From positions 1 through 60,686 of the forward strand of contig JAGCTA010000370.1 of the NCBI GenBank assembly GCA_017963875.1: 60,686 nucleotides of DNA, read 5' to 3'. The notes beneath the pieces were generated by a model that was given only the letters and a program-made list of their open reading frames with translations, did not search any database and was not told the origin of the DNA. The position numbers and the translations under genes were made by a program. This document shows, piece after piece, positions 54,178 through 60,686 of this stretch; positions within the stretch are counted from its first letter, which is position 1; each line of letters opens with the position of its first letter. The DNA is from Victivallales bacterium. GTDB lineage: Bacteria > Verrucomicrobiota > Lentisphaeria > Oligosphaerales > Oligosphaeraceae.

Positions 54178-55010
54178 GCAAACGTTGCAACAGCAGTAAT
54201 AACTTCCCCAAAATAGTCACCATTCTGGCTCTAGTGTTTTTGTATGTTCCTCTTGTGCAGGTCGCAATTGCATCATTCAATTCCAGCAAATACGGTGGCA
54301 GATGGATGAGTTTTTCACTCATCTGGTACGAAAAACTCTTTCAAAACACTCGCATCTGGGAAGCGCTTTGCAATACGCTGATCATCGCTTTTATTGCAAC
54401 GTTTTTCTCGACGGTTCTCGGCACGCTCAGCGCCCTCGCCCTGCATCGCAGCCGCAGTCGTTTCAAGGGAATCTACTACGCACTTGTTCACACGCCTTTG
54501 GTCGTTCCCGACATCCTTCTGGGCATCAGCATGCTTCTTCTGTTTGTAACCGTCATTCAAAACTGCGGGCCATGGATTACCGCCCTTTTTGGATTTGAAT
54601 TGAAACTTGGCATGACCACAGTTATCATCGCCCATATCACCTTCTGTCTGAGTTATGTCGCCATGGTCGTCTTAGGGCGCCTGAAGGAATTTGACAATTC
54701 GCTCCTTGAGGCAGCGCAGGATTTGGGTGCGAGCGGTTTTTATACATTTTTCAATGTGACCCTACCTGTGATTTTCCCTGGCATCGTCGCAGGTGCCCTC
54801 TTTGCCTTCACTCTTTCAATCGACGACTTCGTCATCACATTCTTTGTCAAAGGCGCGGGCGACACGACCCTGCCGATTTATATCCAAAGTGCCATGAGAC
54901 GTGGAACGCCTGCCATCATCAATGCATTGTCCGTCATTTTCATAATTTTGACTTTTGCTCTGGTGCTAATAACCCAGAAATTACTCTCATCAAAGAAAAA
55001 TGAATCCTAA
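54174..55010 (+). CDS. potC: Spermidine/putrescine ABC permease C
   Basis: 278 residues with about six membrane segments. PotC features are FLYVPLVQVAIASFNSSKYG at the start, VVPDILLGISMLLLF, and the EAA loop EAAQDLGASGFYTFFNVTLP, followed by FTLSIDDFVITFF, a hallmark of PotC. It pairs with PotB. Its end overlaps the region just before the potD start by a few bases, and AAGGAG for potD sits at the potC stop. Confidence 0.93.
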   Translation: MSKRCNSSNNFPKIVTILALVFLYVPLVQVAIASFNSSKYGGRWMSFSLIWYEKLFQNTRIWEALCNTLIIAFIATFFSTVLGTLSALALHRSRSRFKGIYYALVHTPLVVPDILLGISMLLLFVTVIQNCGPWITALFGFELKLGMTTVIIAHITFCLSYVAMVVLGRLKEFDNSLLEAAQDLGASGFYTFFNVTLPVIFPGIVAGALFAFTLSIDDFVITFFVKGAGDTTLPIYIQSAMRRGTPAIINALSVIFIILTFALVLITQKLLSSKKNES

Positions 55011-55023
55011 GGAGAAAAAAGCG

Positions 55024-56061
55024 ATGAAAAAACTCTTCACTGGTCTGTTGGTTCTTGCAATGACATTCGTAGCCGTGTCATGCAAAAAAACACAACAGGT
55101 GCTTCACGTCTATAACTGGGGCGACTATACTTCTCAGGAAGTACTGGACGCATTCGAGAAAGAATATAATTGCAAAGTCCAACTCGATACATTTGACTCA
55201 AACGAAGCCATGTATGCCAAACTCCAGTCAGGCGCAGGTGGTTACGATGTCATTGTCCCTTCATCCTACCAGGCGAAGATGATGTTTGAAGAAGGCATGA
55301 TTGAATCATTGGACAAGTCTTTGCTACCCAATGTCATGGAATTTTTCGACACATCATACTCTGAACTTCTTGTGGACAAGAGTTTTACATACTCGGTCCC
55401 TTATTTTGTCAGTATCACAGGCATTGGATACAATTCAGATAAAATCAAGGATTTCCAGCCTACATGGCACATGTATGAACGCGAAGACCTCAAGCAGCGC
55501 ATCTCCCTGCTTGACGACCAGCGCGAACTTATCGGCGCGGCAATGAAAACTCTAGGCTATAGCCCGAATTCCACTGACCCAGCACAGATGGAAAAGGCAC
55601 TCGAAGTCATCCGCAAATGGAAGAAGAACATTGCGAAATTCGGCGTGGACGATTGCAAGATGTCACTGGCCTCTGGCGAATTCGTCATGATTCAGACCTA
55701 TTGCGGCGATATGCTTCAGGTTATTGCAGAAAAACCTGAAATCAGATTCGTCATTCCAAAAGAAGGCTCCACTGCGACGTTTGACTGCTTTGCCATCATG
55801 AAAACCTCCAAGCAAAAGAAATTGGCACATGATTTCATCAATTTCATGTATCGCACAGACAACTCAAACACAACTATGAACGAAATCATGTATGTCATGC
55901 CCCACAAGGATGCTGTCAGCCAGGTGGATGATGAACTCAAAACCAACCCAGCCTTCAACCTGCCCGCAGAAGACCGCGCACGCTGTGAACCGCTTCAGGA
56001 CCTCGGCCCAGACAAGACTCTCTATGACAAGGCATGGGACAAGGTCAAGAGCGACGAATAA
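55024..56061 (+). CDS. potD: Spermidine/putrescine-binding lipoprotein
   Basis: 345 residues. PotD captures polyamine and delivers it to PotBC. The signal peptide ends AVSCKK, a slightly atypical lipobox (Ala at -3), so it is probably a lipoprotein. The mature part opens VLHVYNWGDYTSQEVLDAF, the classic PotD/PotF start, and later has DVIVPSSYQ and AIMKTSKQKKLAHDFINFM. ATG 55024 is chosen from AAGGAG around 55010-55015; an upstream ATG at 55000 lies inside potC. With potABC it completes the importer. Confidence 0.93.
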   Translation: MKKLFTGLLVLAMTFVAVSCKKTQQVLHVYNWGDYTSQEVLDAFEKEYNCKVQLDTFDSNEAMYAKLQSGAGGYDVIVPSSYQAKMMFEEGMIESLDKSLLPNVMEFFDTSYSELLVDKSFTYSVPYFVSITGIGYNSDKIKDFQPTWHMYEREDLKQRISLLDDQRELIGAAMKTLGYSPNSTDPAQMEKALEVIRKWKKNIAKFGVDDCKMSLASGEFVMIQTYCGDMLQVIAEKPEIRFVIPKEGSTATFDCFAIMKTSKQKKLAHDFINFMYRTDNSNTTMNEIMYVMPHKDAVSQVDDELKTNPAFNLPAEDRARCEPLQDLGPDKTLYDKAWDKVKSDE

Positions 56062-56087
56062 TCCCCTCAATTATTCAAAGATATAAT

Positions 56088-56155
56088 GAGACATGCATGA
56101 CATGAGATAAAAATCAAACTGCTTATAGTCTTATTTGTCTCGTGCCTCATGTCTC
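56088..56155 (+). terminator. Imperfect inverted repeat after potD
   Basis: GAGACATG (56088-56095) pairs with CATGTCTC (56148-56155), and the pairing continues imperfectly inward for about 20 positions. There is no clear T-run. It may end the pot transcript. The rest of the gap to 56224 shows nothing else. Confidence 0.4.
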
Positions 56156-56224
56156 CCGTCCACCCTGCTGCCCCTCTTGGGTAGAGCATATGGAACAAAA
56201 TCTTAACAAAAAAGGTTCATAGTC

Positions 56225-57361
56225 ATGCCAGAATTCAATATCGCTGATTTCGACCCTGCAATGGCCACCAAACCTGCCAATACTGACGGCATCGCATGGC
56301 ATTTGCCATTCGAGAAGCCATTCAGCCTTCTAGGCTTCAACTGGTTTGACATCGACCATGCCTATGAGCGCCTCCCAATCAAGGGGCGCCCAACCACTAT
56401 TACGCAGTACGCCAACGGCGGCACCGTCACCATACCAGCCGAAAAATGTGGTGCAATCATGCTCAGCCGTGACACCGCAGGCGGCCAGATCCGTTTTCGC
56501 ACTGACAGTTCGCAGTTCCTCCTTCAGGGCGAAATCTTCGCCCCCTACGGCATGGACCACATGGCGTTCACGGGCAGCGCAGGTTTCGACATCTACCTCA
56601 AAGTTAACGACATTTGGAAATGCTTTGGCGTCACAAGAACCGACCACTCCGTCACAACGTTCGCAACGACCATCGTCAGCGGCCTCAAACGTGAAATGCG
56701 CGATGTCATTATCAATTTCCCCCTCTACAACGGCGTCAAATCCCTTTCCGTCGGGTTGGACGAAGATGCTCAAATTGAGGCTCCGACACCATTCAAGGAC
56801 CCACGTCCCGTCGTGTTCTACGGCACATCCATCACCCAGGGAGGATGTGCGACACGCCCTGGCATGGCATCCTCGAACATCCTCAGCCGTATGCTTGAAC
56901 GCTATGTCCTCAACTTGGGATTCTCTGGCAGCGGCAAAGGCGAGCCAGAAATCATCCAAATGCTCGCCGACATCAAGAATCCAGCCGCCTATCTTATCGA
57001 CCACGCATGGAACAACGCCTACGCCGAATTCGCACAGTCGCTACCAATCATCATTGATGCACTGCGTGAAAAACACCCCGACACGCCCATTGTCCTCATC
57101 TCCCCGACGCCTGGACGCGGCGATTTCGACTACTATGCGACCCAAAACACACGCGGTGCACAGCAGACGGCTCTGCTCAAGACCGAAACAGAAAAGCGCA
57201 TAGCAAACGGTGACAAGAACATCACGTTCTTTGATGCCTTCCATGACTCGCTTGGCGACGATTTCTGGGAAGGGCTCGTTGATGGCTGCCACATGACCGA
57301 CCTCGGCTTCTACAGATTCTCTAAAGCCATCCTTTCGCACTTGAAAAGCATTCTCGGGTAA
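56225..57361 (+). CDS. SGNH/GDSL hydrolase
   Basis: 378 residues. An N-terminal beta-sandwich (about residues 1-185) precedes an SGNH hydrolase domain: block I FYGTSITQGG with nucleophile Ser202, block II NLGFSGSGKGEP, and block V DGCHMTDLGF with Asp353 and His356. The block III Asn is less clear (DHAWNNA). The two-part design matches esterases such as carbohydrate deacetylases of gut bacteria. It has no signal peptide, so it would act in the cytoplasm, perhaps on imported oligosaccharides. It precedes a GH106-like gene by 48 bases. Confidence 0.85.
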   Translation: MPEFNIADFDPAMATKPANTDGIAWHLPFEKPFSLLGFNWFDIDHAYERLPIKGRPTTITQYANGGTVTIPAEKCGAIMLSRDTAGGQIRFRTDSSQFLLQGEIFAPYGMDHMAFTGSAGFDIYLKVNDIWKCFGVTRTDHSVTTFATTIVSGLKREMRDVIINFPLYNGVKSLSVGLDEDAQIEAPTPFKDPRPVVFYGTSITQGGCATRPGMASSNILSRMLERYVLNLGFSGSGKGEPEIIQMLADIKNPAAYLIDHAWNNAYAEFAQSLPIIIDALREKHPDTPIVLISPTPGRGDFDYYATQNTRGAQQTALLKTETEKRIANGDKNITFFDAFHDSLGDDFWEGLVDGCHMTDLGFYRFSKAILSHLKSILG

Positions 57362-57409
57362 TAAAAAACACATATCCACTGAAACGCTCTATTCCCCCAT
57401 GAGGTAGCA

Positions 57410-59749
57410 ATGAAGGAATTGAATTGTGATGAATGTCCGCTGATTCCGATGGCTGCAATCACAGGAACCCCATCTAGGGAATTTCTGTATGAACGGCTGA
57501 AAAACTGGCGTTCCTGCGGGGTTACTCAGTTCATGATCTATGCACGCAGCGGCATGGAGACTGAATATATGTCAGAGGAATGGCTGGACCGTTGTGAATG
57601 GATTTGCGAAGATGCCTCATCGCTGGGCTTCACATCAATCTGGCTTTATGACGAGAAGAACTGGCCCAGCGGCACATGCAACGGTGAAGTCCTCAAGAAG
57701 AATCCGAACTACGCAATTCAGGCGCTCTGCGTCAGCGAACCAAAGCCTGGAGAATACGTTTTTTCTCTTCAGCGAGGTTCTCAAATGGCCGACCTTTTCA
57801 ATCCCGATGCTGTCGATTCCTTTATCCATCTCACGCACGAAAAATATGAAAAGCGCCTGAGCAGATTCTTTGGAAAACTAATCAAGGGGTTCTTCTCTGA
57901 TGAACCAGATATCGCCTTCTTCCGAGGTTTGCCCGAGGAAAATTATATCAAGGTTCTGCCTTATTACAACGGTCTGGAAGAAGAATATCGTCAACTTACT
58001 GGCGGCAACCTTCGAGACGATATTCTGCGCGGGCTGATAATTGGAAGTGATTTCTGGCAGGGACCATTCAATCGGCTAGTTGGCAAAAAATTCAGGACAT
58101 CTTTCTCCGAGCGCCTCTCACGCTGGTCCGCTGAACGCGGCATGGTTCAGACAGGGCATCTGATGAACGAATACTCCTCCAACCTCGCGCTTCGTTGCAA
58201 TGGTCATATTCTGGAAGTGCTGAATGGTTTTTCCTTCCCTGGAATTGATGACATTCATACCCCGCTAGACAATGACCAGATGGAATATCTCACATATTCC
58301 AGTGGTATGTACGCGATTGAAAAGCATGGGAATCAGGGCGGCATGGCAGAACTCTTTGCCATGGGCCCCTGTGATATGACACTCGAATGGATGTGTGCTC
58401 ATTTCTTCTTTTGCGCGGCCTTCGGCATCAATCGATATCTGCTGGCGGTTTCACAGACTGAAATGCGAGGCAATGTGGAAAAACCGTGGTATTTCAACCC
58501 GTTCAATGAGTCGCAACCGTGGTTTGATGCTTTTCGCGAGTTGGGAGAATGCGCCAGCGAGGCTGCCCGATGGGCAAGAAAAGAGAGAATCTGCGATATC
58601 GCCGTTCGCTATCCATACGAACCTCAACCGCTAACAGATTTGCTTCGTCACCTCGCGGATGCGCAGTTCAACTGGAAACTGATTCTGCCAGATGAGACGA
58701 CCGATGCCCCTGTGGTGTTATCCTGTGTCGACGGCGGGATTAAAGAAGAACGTTCTGCCACGTTTTTCTATGATTTCGGAATGCTGAATCAGAAAATGCT
58801 ATGCAATTTCCCGCGCAAAATGGAAGTCTGTGAACTGGATGGTTCGCTTGCCCATGGCATTTTCCTGCGTGTATTCCATGATAATTCAGCAATGGTTATC
58901 AACCTATCTGGCAAGGAGCGCAAACTCTGCCTGAAGGCAGGGGAAAAGACAATTCCATTTTCACTCTCCCCGATTGGTTTTTATACTTGGAAACCTGCCG
59001 AGAAAGCAGAAAAGACGGAGGAAACCATCTTTGACCTTCCTCAATTCGGATGGGAAATCAAACTGGACTCTCCAAATGCCATACGGGTTGAATTTGAAGA
59101 TGAAAAGTTTGAGTTCACTCTTGCAGATGATCTCCAGCAGTTGAGGCTTGTCCTGCGCAACTACGGCGACCCCGTCAAAGTTCTCCTCGACGGCAGGGAA
59201 ATTGATGTCTCGTCTCCTTGCTGTTCATTGACTCAAGGTTTTCGTGAACTCTACAGGGAGTCTACAAATCTTCGGCTTTCAAAAGGAAAGCATCTGCTGA
59301 CTCTCTGCGAAAAAGCAGCGGATTATCCGTTCTTGCCGACGGCGTTTCTTGTCGGGGATTTTTCGGCTGATAAAAACAAAACGCTGTTGCCATACCGCAA
59401 TGATGGAATCGGCCTTTCAGGCTACGTTGGAAAAATCCGACTGAAGCAGGAACTTGAGATACCTTCGGGGACGACTTTGATTCAAGCCAACACGCTTAAA
59501 CTCCCCGCAGAACTCTCCATCAACGGAACTTCTCTTGGACGTCGCATTCGCCATCCATTCTGCTGGGAAATCTCAGAGTATTCTGGGAAGGCCAATATAG
59601 AATTGACGATCATGACCTCTTGCGGCAGGTATTTCGGGGAAAAGATATTCTTCCCCGATGCGTCATGTGTGTTTGGAAAATGGCTGAGAAATTACCGTCC
59701 AAGAAACGACAAGCCGTTGTTATTTTACAGCACGCTTTGTTCCAAGTGA
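57410..59749 (+). CDS. GH106-like glycosidase
   Basis: 779 residues. The N-terminal TIM-barrel region has the block WLYDEKNWPSGTCNGE (near residues 78-93), which recalls GH106 alpha-L-rhamnosidases and allied families, and KGFFSDEPDIAFF with possible catalytic acids near residue 163. A long middle part and C-terminal beta domains follow. It lacks a signal peptide, so cytoplasmic action is expected. It is probably co-transcribed with the SGNH hydrolase, which would remove acyl groups before sugar cleavage. Rhamnosidase activity is a family-based guess. Confidence 0.75.
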   Translation: MKELNCDECPLIPMAAITGTPSREFLYERLKNWRSCGVTQFMIYARSGMETEYMSEEWLDRCEWICEDASSLGFTSIWLYDEKNWPSGTCNGEVLKKNPNYAIQALCVSEPKPGEYVFSLQRGSQMADLFNPDAVDSFIHLTHEKYEKRLSRFFGKLIKGFFSDEPDIAFFRGLPEENYIKVLPYYNGLEEEYRQLTGGNLRDDILRGLIIGSDFWQGPFNRLVGKKFRTSFSERLSRWSAERGMVQTGHLMNEYSSNLALRCNGHILEVLNGFSFPGIDDIHTPLDNDQMEYLTYSSGMYAIEKHGNQGGMAELFAMGPCDMTLEWMCAHFFFCAAFGINRYLLAVSQTEMRGNVEKPWYFNPFNESQPWFDAFRELGECASEAARWARKERICDIAVRYPYEPQPLTDLLRHLADAQFNWKLILPDETTDAPVVLSCVDGGIKEERSATFFYDFGMLNQKMLCNFPRKMEVCELDGSLAHGIFLRVFHDNSAMVINLSGKERKLCLKAGEKTIPFSLSPIGFYTWKPAEKAEKTEETIFDLPQFGWEIKLDSPNAIRVEFEDEKFEFTLADDLQQLRLVLRNYGDPVKVLLDGREIDVSSPCCSLTQGFRELYRESTNLRLSKGKHLLTLCEKAADYPFLPTAFLVGDFSADKNKTLLPYRNDGIGLSGYVGKIRLKQELEIPSGTTLIQANTLKLPAELSINGTSLGRRIRHPFCWEISEYSGKANIELTIMTSCGRYFGEKIFFPDASCVFGKWLRNYRPRNDKPLLFYSTLCSK

Positions 59750-59931
59750 AGTGAAGAGTGATGCTAGATAGCAATCTTGGAGAGGAACTGCTTGTCGCCG
59801 AAGAAATCTGAGCCCCATCAAAAGTTATCTGTAGCACTGCCTTGCAATGCGTGCGTGAGAAGTGGAAAAATCGGCTTCATTCGTTGGTTGCTCACAATGA
59901 TTGAGCCGTTTGTGGACATTGTCATTAGAAC

Positions 59932-60686
59932 ATGGACATGACTGAACAGTATGATGTCGTGGTTTTCGGCGCGGGAGTTTCAGGAGTACCAGCGGCCCTG
60001 GCTGCGGCGCGTTGCGGCGTCCACGTGTTGTTAGTGGAGAAAACTGGCCTGACTGGCGGAACTGTGACCAACGCGGCTATCGCCGCGCCCGCGATGTTCA
60101 ATGCCTGGGGACGACAGGTCATCGGCGGCATTGCCTGGGAACTGGTCGCGAATACTCTGCGGGAAGAGGGGCGCCCGCTCCCTGATTTCACGACATTGGA
60201 CGCCCATGATCATGTGGGCTCCGCCGTGTGGATAAACCCGCTTCTCTTCGCCTGCCTCTGCGACGAGTCTTTGCAGAAAGACCGCGTTGAACTCTCGCTA
60301 CATTCCATGCCGACGAATTTGACGCCGACTGCGGACGGCTGGCAGATTACCCTGATCACCAAGGAAGGACTCAGGACTGTCACCGCCTCGCAAGTAGTGG
60401 ATTGCACAGGCGACGGCGACGCGGCACGACTTGCCAAGGCACCGTTCCAGCCCTACGAGGAGTGTCAGCCTGGCACATTGAGTTTCTGCATTTCTGGATT
60501 CAATCCTGAAACGGTCGATTATGACGCCTTGGGAGTAGCACTAAAGGAGGCGCAGGAAAACGGCGAATTGCAGCCAAGCGATGTCTGGTGGTGCGGCGAG
60601 CGTTTGCCAGATTCCCCGAAATCGCTGGCGGGAATGTGGCGGTCTTTCCTGGGGCGCAGGGGCATGAACGCCAACCATGTCTCGCA
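59932..60686 (+). CDS. FAD-dependent oxidoreductase (3' partial)
   Basis: 251 codons are visible and the frame is open to the window end. The dinucleotide-binding fold starts VVVFGAGVSGVPAALAAA (GxGxxG), then VEKTGLTGGTVTN, and later VDCTGDGDAARLA, features of the FAD_oxidored family common in PVC and Bacteroidetes genomes and often beside glycan genes. It starts at ATG 59932, or at ATG 59938 six bases later. The GC content is about 60 percent in four sampled lines, against about 45 percent in a sample from the previous gene, hinting at a different origin. Substrate unknown. Confidence 0.8.
   Translation, partial: MDMTEQYDVVVFGAGVSGVPAALAAARCGVHVLLVEKTGLTGGTVTNAAIAAPAMFNAWGRQVIGGIAWELVANTLREEGRPLPDFTTLDAHDHVGSAVWINPLLFACLCDESLQKDRVELSLHSMPTNLTPTADGWQITLITKEGLRTVTASQVVDCTGDGDAARLAKAPFQPYEECQPGTLSFCISGFNPETVDYDALGVALKEAQENGELQPSDVWWCGERLPDSPKSLAGMWRSFLGRRGMNANHVS

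Noticed and set aside
56346..57203. Alternative plus-strand frame of 285 codons inside the SGNH hydrolase
   Set aside because: It is a Ser- and Thr-rich shifted reading of a gene that has Ser202, Asp353 and His356 in its proper frame.
1..60686. tRNA, rRNA, CRISPR array, insertion sequence or prophage
   Set aside because: No cloverleaf, rRNA block, regular spaced repeat, transposase or phage structural gene was recognised. The only repeat family found is the 156-bp palindromic element.

Overview
This 60.7-kb stretch is densely coding, on both strands, with about 45 to 50 percent GC over most of its length. No rRNA, tRNA, CRISPR array, transposase or phage module is visible. The gene content suggests a Gram-negative member of the PVC superphylum, most likely a Lentisphaerota (Victivallales-like) gut or environmental bacterium. 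That is an inference. It rests on an ECF sigma factor coupled to a Ser/Thr kinase, large families of TIM-barrel glycosidase-like lipoproteins, a ceramidase-domain protein, a GH106-like enzyme and a glycan-associated FAD oxidoreductase. Lipoproteins, lgt and an AsmA-like giant protein point to a double membrane.

Layout. At 1-4.6 kb lie the end of lgt, a large-subunit pseudouridine synthase, an alpha/beta hydrolase, a cytidine-deaminase-like enzyme and a HAD-phosphatase lipoprotein. At 4.7-12.1 kb three tandem paralogs of about 810 residues (secreted glycosidase-like proteins) end at a strong terminator. A minus-strand group (12.2-17.9 kb) encodes an arylamine N-acetyltransferase, a ceramidase-domain protein and an AsmA-like protein. 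At 18.1-23.1 kb a probable operon holds a zinc-ribbon Ser/Thr kinase, FabI, a small coiled-coil phasin-like protein, FolC, an ECF sigma factor and a tail-anchored Ser/Thr kinase. Next are a fourth glycosidase-like protein and a PflX-like radical SAM protein. A hipA-like remnant then runs into a recC-recB-recD operon (26.4-35.9 kb).

At 36-43.7 kb, on the minus strand, come a helix-turn-helix/PTS EIIA fusion, a GT4 glycosyltransferase, an asparagine-synthetase-like ligase that lacks the N-terminal catalytic Cys, a GmhB-like phosphatase, MnmE and a fused iron-type ABC permease. At 43.9-51.8 kb are a metallophosphoesterase, a BACON-domain secreted protein, PriA, ArgH, a GAF protein and HolA. A complete potABCD polyamine importer follows (52.1-56.1 kb). 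The window ends with an SGNH esterase, a GH106-like glycosidase and a partial, GC-rich FAD-dependent oxidoreductase.

How the parts fit: several loci (three tandem paralogs, the fourth glycosidase, SGNH esterase, GH106-like enzyme, ceramidase-domain protein, HAD lipoprotein) suggest scavenging of host or plant glycans and lipids. The kinase/sigma operon and the EIIA/DNA-binding fusion suggest phosphorylation-based control. A dispersed repeat of about 156 bp occurs twice, once translated as the C-terminal tail of Lgt and once between the convergent recD and EIIA genes. All functions are assigned by reading motifs; no database search was run.
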